Positions 23,601 to 35,240 of a stretch of 64,000 nt of DNA are shown piece after piece; the first letter of the stretch is position 1, and each line of letters begins with the position of its first letter. The stretch comes from Gymnopilus junonius (Eukaryota > Basidiomycota > Agaricomycetes > Agaricales > Galerinaceae): the NCBI GenBank assembly GCA_015501075.1, contig JADNYJ010000057.1, forward strand, positions 124,001 to 188,000, in the 5' to 3' direction. The notes beneath the pieces were generated by a model. The model was not told the origin of the DNA. It saw nothing but the letters and a program-made list of their open reading frames with translations, and ran no database searches. Position numbers and translations under genes: made by a program.

Positions 23601-25176
23601 TGCTGTCGGTCGAGCTTCTCTAGGTATGGGACAGCCTGCGAGAGGCTTGAAGCGATCGTCTACAGTTGGAAACTCGTTCAAGGTCCCGAACCCAGCCGCC
23701 TCTTCGAGTAAAGTATCTACTTCATTAGGGAAGGATCTCGTACACAAGTCTCTTGCGATGTTCATGTCTAACAAGGGTGGCATTGCCAAGACTGGCACGG
23801 GTTCGTTAATTCGTGGGACTGGTAAGACAACTGGTTTGGGAAGTAAATCCATCTTCGGTGTTGGTGGGGGGCTTCGTCGGACGATCAGCAAGAAGACGAC
23901 GTTACCTGTTGTCATTGGCAGTCCTGTCAAAGGTGGAGGCGTTGAAGGTACTGAGGAAGGGGAAGATGAAGAAGGCCAGGATAGACAAACTCAGGGTAGT
24001 GACGACGCTGATGTGTTCATGGCTACGACCAGCACTACTTCCACTAGTCTCACTCTGGACAATCTGGATCCCGAAACATTTGAGAAGGGTAAAGGCAAGG
24101 AGCAATCAAGCAGCAAATTATCCGACGCCTCAAGGAGAGTTTCCATGGTCTCTCATGCTCTTTCACAATCCTTGAATATGCCTCCGCCTCCTCCGCATAC
24201 ACGCGGGCTCATGGGTCCTCCCGCTACTCCTCCTTCCGGGCGCAGGAGTGCGTCTAGCAGCTATCCTTCGACATCAGCAGGAGAAAATTCCCCGTCGACT
24301 GGCACAAGAAGCAGTGCCCGTATTGCCAAGGCTGCTGAACAAATGAAGACGAAACCTGGTGCAGATGGACATGTTTCTGCTGGAAAGAAAGGGTTGACGC
24401 CTCCTCCCAATCCTGCGGTGGAAGCGTTGAAAGTTTTGAAAGACTGCGTGATATTTGTGGACGTCAAGACGGATGACGGAGAGGAAGCAGGCTCTTTGTT
24501 TGTTGAAATGCTTGAAGGAGTTGGGGCTCGTGTAAGTTCTCTTCCTATTCTTTACTTCCCTTCGCCTTGGTTCATGATCTATATCGGTTTTAGGTCTTGA
24601 CCAGAGTTGGACAGACGTGCACACATATAGTCTACAAGAATGGTCTCATGAGTACTGTCACCCGATACAGGTCCGTATATGTCATTGTCTAATTGATTTT
24701 AACTGCGTCTTTATCTTCTTTTTGTCGTAGACTTCTACGCGATCCTAAACCATTTGTTGTTGGCATTGGTTGGGTCGTAGAATGCGTCGAACAGCGGAAA
24801 CGTGTAGGCGAAGAAGACTTTCTTGTCGTTCTCGATGGGACTCATGTTGCCGGTGTCAACAAGGTAAATTACACGCATGTCTTCAAATTTCTTATCTCTC
24901 TGATAATGTAGTTTTCTCTTCTGCAGCGCCGCCGTTCCATGCTACCTAGATTGCTTGCCACTGAACTCAGCTTCCGTTCAGAAACAGAGAAAGATGAAAA
25001 TTGCGAAGCAGACCAGTCGATAGACGGGTCAAATTCTTGTAAGCAACAAGTTTTCACCTTCTTGATCTTCGTTGCATACTAAGTTTTCTTTCTCAGCGAT
25101 TACAATGGACGACGATTTAGCGCCTTTGGAAAGGGCTCGCAGAAGAAAGAGCTTGATGACTGGCCCCAAAGCCTAA
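20633..25176 (+). CDS. Large BRCT-domain nuclear protein
   Basis: Nine exons give 1344 residues: 20633-21739, 21793-21983, 22025-22947, 23019-23345, 23447-24531, 24594-24670, 24731-24863, 24927-25038, 25097-25176. All phases check. The first 1100 residues are Ser/Thr/Pro-rich and disordered. They include many SP/TP sites, acidic patches, a repeated IPETPPxTT motif and several basic clusters. This resembles checkpoint scaffolds phosphorylated by CDK or ATM-family kinases. A single BRCT repeat follows near the C-terminus: FVDVKTDDGEEAGSLFVEML, LTRVGQTCTHIVYKNG, and VVGIGWVVECVEQ with the conserved Trp. The tail PLERARRRKSLMTGPKA is basic. The role is probably in DNA-damage signalling or chromosome structure (microcephalin-like layout), by inference. 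Two junctions are non-trivial: the 41-nt intron 21984-22024 has a GTCGAC donor, and the intron 23346-23446 uses a CCAAG acceptor. Confidence 0.78.
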
Positions 25177-25623
25177 CACGGGACACTAACTCATTATCCC
25201 ATTTACGAAACTAACGAAATTATAACTTCATATTCAAAACAGGTAATTTGTGTATTTTATGTACTCACACACGCTTTCTTCGTTCGCATTGCAGATCATT
25301 TTATTATTTGTCAATTTTCGTATTTTCGCTGCTACAGTTAGTGAAGTTGCTCCGTCGATTTGTACCTTTATTATAAAGTGTTTATTTTTCCACTTGGTTT
25401 TATACACTATGTGGCCATTGCAATCCACAAGCAACGGGATTGCCAATATTAATCAAGACAATAGGGATATGAAGGACTGCATATAAATACATTACATTAA
25501 GGATACATACTATAAACGCTTCCTGGTTACGTCGTTCATCAAGAGCCTCGTCTCCTCGTGCCGGGGTATCACTGTATTCTGGGTATCGGGTGTGCTAGAG
25601 CACGAAAACAGCAACATCCGTGC
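25177..25623. other. Convergent 3' flanks
   Basis: The BRCT gene (+) and the GT17 gene (-) end into this 447-nt, AT-rich interval. No coding frame or RNA gene is supported. Confidence 0.45.
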
Positions 25624-26961
25624 TCATTGTTCACGGATGCAACCGCCAGGCAAAAGGAATCGGAATTTTTCCGAATTCTCAATTAAATAGCGGGGCAGTC
25701 CGACGGCAGATTTGAGACTATGAAATGTCAGCATGGCGCTGTTATAGTTACGATAAAGGATGACTTACGGCTTGAGACTCATTTGGGAGAAGAGATCCAG
25801 ATACTGTTGGAAATATCCGTAAGCCTTTCTCCATGAATCGTGGAGAACAAATGATGAAAACTGCATACTCACACTATACGCTTCTGGCAGCATGCCGAAG
25901 ATATCTTTACCACGGCAAATGGTGTCTTGAATTCTCTTTGGGTCCAGAAGATTGACACGACCTGCAATGCGGTCAGCATGGGAGAAGCCCTTCATCTTGA
26001 TAGCGTATTCGGGGATAGTCCTGAAGCAATAGCTACAGTGCCAGCCGGCATCCGCAAGTATGCGTTCTCCACTCTTCGAATGGCGATAATAACTGTTTTC
26101 TTTCCACATTTGTGCACTGGCGCGCCAGCTCGTTAAGCCAATGAGCCATTCGAAGCTGGATAGCAGCAAATTTAGCATCCGGAAAAATATCCGTTCAAGC
26201 TGTGAGCCCCCACCTGTAAAGGTAGTCCCGAAGTTGGAGATGAATCGAAGTTCCAAAATCACAGTTTTTCAAGAGGTCGACAGTATGACGAGCAGGAATT
26301 TCATCCAGGTCTGACATTATAACCAAGCTTCGGATATCAGACGCAAAAGTGTTGATCTGAGATTTAATGAGCATGGTCATTGTGTTCCGTGTGTGAGCCT
26401 CGATGTCCCAAGGAGAGTGACCTGGACGTAGGGAGTATCCTGGCATGCTAGAAAAATATATTGAGCCAATCTACTAAGCCACATTACGAAGGGGCAGAGC
26501 AGTACTCACTAATGATATACAAGTTTGTGATCGAATCTAGCGAATCTTTGTCGATTGTTAGCAAAAAAGGTCGCTTTGGGCAGTCCAGTAAAGGTCGCGT
26601 TCGACTCGACAATCAAGAAGTAATCCACCACGGAGTCCAGCTCATGCATGCGAATCTCCAACAAATCGAGTTCGTTGCTCATCAGCACAGCGTCGAGCAC
26701 TTTAATGTTTTCCTTCCGGTTCCTTGCTGACCATCCATGAAGTTTGCAAGTCTTGTCATCCATATCCTGACCCTCTCCATAGAAATGGGGGATAATCTCC
26801 TGAGGACCACTACTCCTGTCCCACAATGGTCTCGTCGAATATGACAGGAAGTTCTTGACCTGGTAGTGATTCTGGGCGGCAGCATAGAGGACCATAAAGG
26901 TAAACAACCCCCCAATTACAAGGAGTATTGTAGATCGTGGACGCCTGAATGAGAGCGACAT
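25624..26961 (-). CDS. Family 17 glycosyltransferase (MGAT3-like)
   Basis: This is a type II membrane protein. After [10 protein letters not shown] comes the signal anchor [17 protein letters not shown]. The lumenal catalytic domain follows: [50 protein letters not shown] (with the acidic DLDE metal and donor site), AGWHCSYCF, and MKGFSHADR. It ends [20 protein letters not shown], typical of the GT17 C-terminus. In animals this family adds bisecting GlcNAc to N-glycans; the substrate in fungi is not established. Five exons are read. The first ends inside a Tyr codon, which the intron boundary resolves. The length, about 370 residues, is normal. All characteristic motifs are intact. Confidence 0.9.
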
Positions 26962-27471
26962 TTTCGTTTTGTCCGTAGGGCGAGGGGAAATGAGCATACA
27001 ATGCTTCAAGAAAGAGGGCTTGCTGTTCCAGCAACGAAGCAAAGAAATCAGTCTTCCGTTACCGCATCTTGAAATATACGGCACAGGGTCCACTTCGCCA
27101 ACGACCGTGACCGCCCAAACCGAACCAATTTTGATGCCACTGCACAGCCATAACATTGTCCGGTTCGGACTCGTTTCAGCGGGTTCAAATGTTTACTTCA
27201 GGACTTGAAGGCGACCTTCATTGATTTAGGTCTTCTTGCCACCCTGCGTAGGAGGAACAATGTTGGCATAAGGCTCGCTGAAATTTTTATCAGCGGTCTA
27301 TCTTCCTCTATAATGCTCTACAGTCCAGATCAATAGCTCCTCAATTCGTAAATAGCAGTTCACCACTTGCTTGAAAAATATCAAAGGACAAGAGTTTTGC
27401 ACGCGTCAAGAAAGGTGATAAGTTACAAAGCGGTAAAAAGGTAAAATTAGTCCACAGGAGGCGACAAAACC
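26962..27471. other. Intergenic interval, minus-strand promoter
   Basis: A 510-nt stretch between two minus-strand genes. It includes the promoter of the GT17 gene and the 3' flank of the coiled-coil orphan. I see no supported feature. Confidence 0.4.
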
Positions 27472-28974
27472 CTACTTGATTATCAGAGGAGTGAGGAACC
27501 GCTTCCGGCGAGTTTTCGCTGACATCGGAGCAGATTCGTCTATCTTTTCCTTCGGGGCTGGTATCATCAAAAATGGGACCTGCATACCAGAAAATAAACG
27601 CGTCAGACTCGGGGGCTCCAACCAGAAATCGAAGTGGATACATACCCCAATGTGTGCCATGAATCTGTTCAGATCTTCGGCATGAGCAGCTGGGTCTCCT
27701 TCCTCAGATTCAGAAACTTCTTCATCAACGCTTGGTAAAGCCTTGGATTTCGCACTCTCCTTCACAGGAGAGGCAGTCGCACTATCCAGTCCATACTCAC
27801 GCAAGAGCCTTCTGGCATCTTCTTGGCTCAGGGCGAACAAAGCAGACAGATCACGAGGGAAGATCTGTGAAGGAGTTGGAGGTACCGTGTCTGGGATGGC
27901 TGACCTGAGAGAGTTTGACATAGACCTCTTGATAGGTGTCGGTGCAGGTACCTTAGGAAAGGCAGATGCAGGAGCAGTTAAATCGCCCATTGAGCTGGAG
28001 CGACTGATGAGGATGACCGGGGACTGTTCGGGGGTAGGCAAAGGGCGGAGGAGAGGCCTGAGCCGTGCATTGGGACCTGGTATTGTTTGGAGTGCATTGT
28101 AGCGACGCGCTTCGCTGTTCTTCACGTGAGAAGGATTCATAGGAAGGGGACTGTATCTTACGAATTATGAAGAGATGCTTTGACTTCTAAAATTTGCCGT
28201 TTATGCGAAATTACTTGCTGACGAAGATCTTCTGGTATCTGAATGGAAAGCTGAAGATATTTAGTTCAATCTGAGTGAAAGTTGAGTTATCAGTAAAATC
28301 AACTTTACCTGCTGCCGAACTTTTTCTTCGATCTCCTGCTGGATAGTGCCCTTGATCATGTCATACAGTTCCTGTCTCATCTTATTCTCAACGGCCTCCT
28401 TGATCTGCGTCTGCAGAGAGCTGCGCAAATTTTCGACCTCGGCCTTCTGCCTCTCGATTTGTTTCTCCAGGGCGGATTGCATGAGGCGAAGCTAAAGAGT
28501 AGCACCAAGTCAAGCTATGCACAATATCGAAGCCATTCAAGAACAGACCTGTTCTGTGGCCTTGATGTTTACAGCAATTTCTGCCAGCTTTTCCGTCTGA
28601 CTTCCAAGGTGATCAAAAGCATTCGTCATCGAGACAAGGGCCGTCTTCATAGTGGCAAAAACATTGGCGATTGCAAGGATTTCATTGGATGCAGTATCAC
28701 TAGCCGAAATTGCTAGGTCGGCTGAGGCATGCTGCTGCATCAAAGATTCTATCAAGGGCAAGCTACGTACAGGCGTTGACGGTGAGGTTGGAGGAGTTCG
28801 AAAGGGTGAAGGAGAGGTGAGAGATGACTGCGCATCCTGCGTGGTTGTGTTCTTATCTTCTTGAGGACCAGCCGACATGCTTACTAGAGAACCATGCGGC
28901 GTGGATGGAATCTTGATAGTGGGCTTGGTAGGCTTTCCTTTCGACTTCTGACGCTTTTTGTGACCGGCAGTCAT
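27472..28974 (-). CDS. Coiled-coil orphan protein
   Basis: About six exons on the minus strand, starting ATG at 28974 and ending at 27472. The N-terminus is basic (KKRQKSKGKPTKPTIKI), then Ser/Thr/Pro-rich. Next come a helical segment (NEILAIANVFATMKTALVSM) and a long predicted coiled coil (KQIERQKAEVENLRSSLQTQ, then QQEIEEKVRQQ and PEDLRQQVISHKRQILEVKA). After the next junction (EARRYNALQTIPG) comes a Pro-rich region, the helix LFALSQEDARRLLREYGLDS, acidic residues and a basic end (KTRRKRF). I do not recognise a family. The coiled coil suggests a structural or scaffold role, perhaps at the cytoskeleton, septum or spindle; this is inference. It shares an 876-nt divergent interval with the MoaB/Mog-domain gene. 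Confidence 0.65.
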
Positions 28975-29850
28975 GATCGACGTAGGCTAAAGGGTCCGGC
29001 TGGGACTGATTGCGAACGAGATGAGATAGAGTATTGGATGAGAGGATCCAGGGCAGTTTCCTTGCAGTAGCAGGAAGTGAAATGGGGGAAAGAAACAACG
29101 TTGCCTCGATCCCCTTTAAGTGAACCGTGTCTTATTGAGTCTGGTTCGATTAAACAGGCAATCCTCTGTGCATGAGGTCTCTGCATTGCTTGCGCGTGCT
29201 GGTATGAAGGTAGTCAGCGCCATTCCAGGTATTCATTCAATGACAAGAGACTGCAAGCTGCAGAAAGTGCACAAGTGACTATGCCACTGACTTCAAGTGG
29301 TCGATAGGTATCCGAGTGCGATACCAGTGCCAGCATGTGCAAACGAAGAAGGTCCCACTAGCAGCCAATCGCCGAACAATGAAAGAGACCATTTTTGGAA
29401 GACAGAAACTTTAGGTTAAGCTTCGGTTGCTCAAGGTTCGTCAGAGAAACAGAATTGCAATTGAACTTTGTTGCAGCCGCCTCGGTTAGGAAGGCGTCGG
29501 CCGTGGGCTAAGGAATCGACGGCGGCATCGGGTGGCATCTTACCCAAGTTCACTCCCTTTGCGAAGAAAACGAAAGCAATGAAAGGCGCTATTAGCCTTA
29601 CAGAACTTGACGGACAGGTAGTGAACAAGGTAGAATCTGAATTTTGCGTGTGAACAACAGTCAATTGCTCCCGCTTCCGTCTGGGATTCCGTAAAGCCGC
29701 TAGTGCCGGTCGTCTTTGGATATCCCTTAGTTTGCACCTGAAATGAATGTGCAATCCCTCCAGTAATTTCTGAGTCTTTTCTGCCACACTATTTAACGCG
29801 TTCAAAGGCGTTTGGTCTTCTCTATCCGGTGTTGGAACCTGCTGCGTGGT
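28975..29850. other. Divergent promoter interval
   Basis: An 876-nt interval between the coiled-coil orphan (-) and the MoaB/Mog gene (+). It holds both promoters. A 178-codon antisense frame (29431-29967) overlaps the 5' end of the next gene but has no domain and is treated as a shadow. Confidence 0.45.
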
Positions 29851-31405
29851 ATGAGCTTGCTCAGAGTATCGAGACTGAGACTCCTGCATCAGGCGACTGC
29901 TTCCCCATTGCACAAGCATACTCTCTCTCGTCTTTCTACCTTTCTCACTTGTCTGGAAGCTAACCATATACGGAATATGTCGCCCAGTGGCCTATCGTCT
30001 TCTCCAGACGCCGCACCGTCGAGTGCGGTTTCCCCACCCGATCCCACAACTCCGCCCCAACCGAAAGTCACATTTCCCGTCTCTGCAGTGCCGCCCAACC
30101 CTATTGGGGAAGGACAGTATATCCGCACAGCTGCTGCACTGATAATTGGGTTCGCTTGTCTTGTTCGTTTCCTATCGTCAGTCCTATTGAACCTGGCTTT
30201 TTCGCAGTGATGAAATTCTGAATGGCAAGACTCACGACAAGAATCCTACTGCTTCGCACAGTATTGCTTTGAAAATGGAATCGATTTGTACGCTTCTATG
30301 TTCCTGTGAAACGGAGTTCCTGATACCGACTCCAGCGGATGAACTCCAGGAAGCGGATTGAGGTCATAGCGGACAACGAGGACGAGATGTGAGTCTTGTG
30401 TTGTACAACAGCCTTACAGTCGTGTGATGTCCTTTCTTTCAGCATCGAAGCCAGCAGGAGGCTCGTCGAGAGATATGATTTTGTCATAACAAGTGGGGGA
30501 ATAGGACCTACCCATGATGGTATGTACCTGCTCTTCTTTTACTCAAAAGTATTATGGAAATATACCTGAAATGCATTTCAGATATAACCTACGAATCGCT
30601 TGGAAAGGCGTTCGGCCAGAAGCTTGTTTACCATGATGAGACTATGCGTCGCTTGAATGAAGCAACCAAGCACCGCAATTGGACGGGGTCTCAGACTGCA
30701 GAGCAATTGACTGCTAGGAATCGTATGGCTTTATTTCCCGAGAATGCTGAGGTTATCTTCGTTGCTGAAGATATCTGGGTGGTAAGTAGGATCTTGTTGC
30801 CTTTTTGAATTCTCCAGTATTCATCATGTATCTTGTAGCCTGTTGTACGCCTTGCTGGAAAACTATGTATCTTTCCTGGAATTCCCAGCCTATTCACAAA
30901 GATGCTACGTAATCTAACGTCGTTTATCCCACTTCCTCCCAAAAATGAACGTCCTTTAAGAATTCAAATATTCACGGAGTATGTGTTTCTTCTAGGGACT
31001 TCTGAATATTGACACTCATAGCAAGCTCGCAGTCGCCCGGAATCCATGATAGCACCATATTTGACCTCATTACAGAAGCGCTTAAAACCACATGCAATTC
31101 AAGTCGGATCATACCCAATCCTTTTCAAAGGCGTCTTCGTTAGTCTCATCGGTCGTGATCTCCAAAACAAGAGTGAAGACCCCAGTAGCGAAGGAAGAAT
31201 TTGGCTCGCAGAAGTCGCCCAAGAAGTGGAAAGAGAAATCGGAGGCAGAATTGTGAGCGAAGAGGAAGTCGCTGCCCAGAAAAGCGGGACCGTTTCTCTC
31301 GAGACTACAAAGCCTGTTGCAAAGAGAGACGAGTCTGAAAATGTTCTGACTCCGGAAGTAGCTCAGAAGAGTGCGAGTGAAGAGGGGGCCAAAGCTAAAT
31401 ATTAA
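29851..31405 (+). CDS. MoaB/Mog (molybdopterin-binding-like) domain protein
   Basis: Seven exons: 29851-30149, 30208-30287, 30350-30388, 30443-30519, 30582-30781, 30839-30978, 31033-31405. The start MSLLRVSRLRLLHQA is a plausible mitochondrial presequence, and a second ATG lies near 29977. The domain carries AALIIGDEILNGK, GIDLKRIEVIADNEDEI, FVITSGGIGPTHDD (the SGGxGPTxDD core of CinA/MoaB/Mog domains), and PGIPSLFTKML. In bacteria this fold binds molybdopterin or acts in nucleotide salvage; related domains occur in FAD synthetases. No PAPS-reductase or CinA C-terminal domain is present, so the reaction is uncertain. The first exon ends in a GTTCGC donor. One base is missing at about 30243, where frame alignment requires an extra nucleotide between AAGAAT and CCTACT. 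Adding one base makes the total divisible by three. Confidence 0.82.
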
Positions 31406-34400
31406 CGTTGGCAAGTTGTCATCATGTGATTTAGATGTATCGTTCTTTCTGGTGCTTCTGTCTTTCCATTATCGTTGACTCAAGCTTCCGTGGCTTTTTG
31501 TTATTTAGTGTAATTCGGCCAACTCGTTAACTGTGGATATGTTTATAAATGGGGCTTACACTTTCCTGCTGAAAAGCCTGAGGCTTTACCATTTAGAAAC
31601 CAGCGTAAAGGGTAGGTAGTATCGTAGGTCTTCCCTCGTTGAATTAACACATCTTCTATCTGACATTGTATTCAGTCAGTTCTTCGGTAACGTCCACGAA
31701 ATTTCACGCACATATGAGATGCTGCAGCCCTCCTTCGTAAGCCGTACTGGCTACACTTAGAGGGTCAATCTCTTCCTTGAAATGATTGGTCATGAGATAC
31801 TATCGGTTTGTGGTTGCTAAGCTGCTTTGAGCTGAGTTTCGACTCTTGACAACTGCAAAGTACCCATCCTATGACCGCAGGTTTCACAGTTTCCACATAC
31901 CGTCGCGTCGCGTTGGCACCTGTTCACGCTACTATTTTTTGACCGAGGACTGCGAGCTGGCCAATTCGATTCAACTTGTAAACGAATCCGTCTCGAGCAT
32001 CATCGTGCTCCTTTAAGCAGATGTGATCCTCGTGTCCATCGTTCACTCATTCTTCCGGTTTTATCTCTCCCAGAATTGTCACCCTGTCATTGGTTGACTG
32101 ACAGCGGCCTATCACAACATGCTGGTGCCGCATCGGTCCTTACTTTAAGCCTTGGCGGCTGCCATTTTTGTTGGTAAAACTATATATTTTTTACTTCAGG
32201 CCGACATACCGCCCCTCCTGGTGTAAAAAGTAAGGTTTCACCTCTAGATGTAAATGTGTCATACAAGCGGGGCCGCGGTAGTTTGCTTATTTTTGCTCAT
32301 CCCTGGAATGAGCCTCCTAGGATGTGCATTTCATTGTCTTGCTGTGGATCGTCAACCTCTGGATCATCGTGCTTCGGATCGTCCATCACACTGCATCTTC
32401 CGCTTACACCAAAAGGAGAGAGTCAAGCGAGACAGAATCAGCACCAACTTCTGAGTCTGACTGCTCTTCTCGTCTCAAGAGCCTAATATAGCTCTTGCGC
32501 CTGCCACGGATGTCAAGAAGTTCTGCAGCATATAGCATGTAGAAACCAGGCTGGCAGTATTTCCCAAGGTCAAAATCTAATATTGAAACAAGCCTCCCCA
32601 CTTACTTGCAGGAATTGGCAAAAGCTTGAAATAGCTCGGAAATTTGGGCACGACATGACTCTTTATCCAAGTCACGGCGAGTGCCGTCTCCTTTAGAGGT
32701 AATCTACGAGGACTTGCACTCTTTCATCCGCGGAGAATAGATGTGGATGTGGTGTGTTTTCTTGCGTACTGCACTTGGCGTGATACGTGCATGATCTGTG
32801 AACAGGTATAGGTGGTCCAGTGTTTTCTCCTTGTCTTGTCTCGCTTCGTGGCCTCTACTTCTCCGGCGTCCAAACTGCGGTCTTCTAGTCGAACGACCGC
32901 TTGCGTACCGACGGGAGATCTGTTCAGAACTCGGGGCTTAATGGCTCAGATGTCTGCAAATCACTCAGTTACAAAGCCGAGTGCTGAGGTCATGGCTATG
33001 AATAATCGTTCTTCGATCACCAGATGCCAGATGTACGCCTCACGGTAGGGCTTTTTGTGGAAGGACCACCTGCGCTGCGTTCACGAGCCCATGAACAGGG
33101 ATAAAGTTAAGTTTGGAACAGAGAGTTCCGTCAGAAATGACGGGGTGATCCTTCACCTCCATGGGTGGTTGGCCTTACTGGGCGGCTTCCTGATACTGAT
33201 GCTGATACCTACCACTCGACATACCACTTGACTGGGTTGCTTCTGTTCACACTGATGGAACTGCATCAGGGAAGTTGACCATGATCATTCCGTCACCCTG
33301 TATTGGACTCCGTTTTTTTCCTTTTAAGCTTTAGACCTCAGTCACTTTCTATCTCCAAAGCTTTGTGTCTATCCGCTATTGACTGCGTTTGGATTGGATA
33401 CTGGTTAATCTGTGAACTCCGTGAATGTTGCCAGACTATGCTCACACCCTTTTTTTTTTCTGTGGAGTTGACGACCGACCCGTCGCACGACAATCCAAGG
33501 TGTTCATCTCACCTCATCGCAACGGCTATATCTATCCTACTGAATCTCGATCTACTAGTGTACTGTCACGAAAATCGCGTCCAGATTTAGGGCCTAGCTT
33601 CTATATACAGATTCAGCTTTACTGGCTCAGTGAGCACGCTGCCAACCTGACCAACAGGGGTAACAGGGAATGATTGAAAAGAAAAAACAATGATACTGTT
33701 TTCTGGAACTAGTGTCTCCTTTCAATTGCTCCGACACGACAAGCCTGAGTGAGGAGAGCGCTTATCGACAGGGTCTTTATTACGAAAATTACGATATGGA
33801 TCTAATTCCACTTTCCCTGCTTTCCGAAAGAGACATTGACAGCCCGACAAGTCTTCCATTACGTACCGTCCTTCCGCGATGGGAGTCGAACCAGGTCAAG
33901 AGCTGGCCTGTCGTCCGCGTTCGTACCCATGTTGATTCGAACAGACGGATTTCTCAGCAACTGAAGGCTTCTGAGCCTCTTCGGTATCCCTTTCAACAAT
34001 TGAAGCCCATACGCGTCATTTGGTTTGTATGCTTTATCAAACGAAGAAGCAGAAAGCTACGATGGCAGGAAGTTTCTTTTATTCTTCTTTACCACAAAAC
34101 GACAAAATTAGAGGTATCAGTATAATAGGTATCGTAAGCCTTGGTATTATATACTTTGAATTTGTAAGTTAGGCTTTGAGTTGGAACAAAAACGTATAAT
34201 GAGTGTACACATCAGGAAAATTGAAAGAAGGGAAGTTCGAATACCAAAAAAAAGAGAAATAAGAATGGTGGGATAAACAAGGAGAGGGTATTACAACAAC
34301 AAAGCGACTCGTACTTTACGCTAAAAGAACACTTAGAAGTTACTATCACATGAAGAGACTGACCGAAAATAAGGAGAGAAGAAAATGGATCCAGTGAGGA

Positions 34401-35240
34401 GAAAAGAATAAGTTGAAAAAAATGAGGGTGGGTAAATAGTTGTTCGTTTTTCAACGAACCGTAGTCTTTTTTTGCAGACTAAGCGGGGTGGTGTTATGCC
34501 GTTGACGGATAAGATGGTGTCGACAGCTTAAGAGTTAAGAGTAAGCAGATGGGCAAATATATCGGAAAGGGGAATGGACAGCAGGAACAAGGCGAGAGCA
34601 GATTCGAGTATGTGAAAGCAAACGACGGTAACGATCAACATGCGAGGGAGGAAATGGCGAGCTGGCTGCGAAAATCTCGATCAAGAGAAGCTGGATACAC
34701 GATCGACTTGAATGAATTGATGAGCTCGTTGTATAGATGGATGATTGATAGCGTCAAAGGTGTTGTTGATTCTGACGATGCCATAGGAACAAGAGGTAGA
34801 AGGAAAAATTAACGAGGTGGAATAGAGTAATCGGTGGAGGGAATATGGAGGGGATTATGAAGATGCAAGACAGTGACAACAAGACTCGGCAGAGAGGAGA
34901 TGGCGGCAGGGGATTGGATGAGGCAATATTACAGCAGCGACTATTGAGTAGGATGTTATGTGGGTGTCAAAAAGATTAGTAGTGTTTAAACACAAGAAGT
35001 TGGAACTGAGCAATCCGACAAGAACGACCAGCAGGCGACAGGCACGAAGGGGGAGGAAGAGAGCGAACGGGCGTGGGGCGGGTCAAGCAAAAAACCAACG
35101 GATATCCCAACAGCCAACGGCAGCTAAGCAACCATTTATCCAAAAGCGCTTCACGCAGGGTTAGGATTGGTAGACCCTATGGCCGACCTACGTTAACATT
35201 GACCGGATGAAGCGACCACCAACTACCCGCAAGTGCCGCA
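31406..35240. other. Gene-poor 3.8 kb interval
   Basis: No open frame here shows a domain, splice logic or codon pattern comparable to the neighbours. The longest (33712-34125, +) has no homolog I recognise. The right third (34200-35160) is strongly purine-rich on the plus strand. It could be an extended 3' UTR of the homeodomain gene (which runs leftward) or a long non-coding RNA. An imperfect inverted repeat lies at 32187-32230. Confidence 0.4.
32187..32230. repeat. Imperfect inverted repeat
   Basis: Arms TTTTTTACTTCAGG (32187-32200) and CCTGGTGTAAAAAG (32217-32230) pair at 11 of 14 positions around a 16-nt loop. No flanking direct repeat or mobile gene is visible. A weak hairpin is the simplest reading. 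Confidence 0.35.

Noticed and set aside
29431..29967. 178-codon minus-strand open frame
   Set aside because: It overlaps the 5' end of the MoaB/Mog gene on the other strand and carries no recognisable motif.
32187..32230. Terminal inverted repeat of a mobile element
   Set aside because: The arms are short and imperfect, only 16 nt apart, and no transposase or target duplication is visible.
33860..33970. tRNA-like T-loop sequences
   Set aside because: The GTTCGA-containing stretches have no pairing T stem, acceptor stem or D arm.
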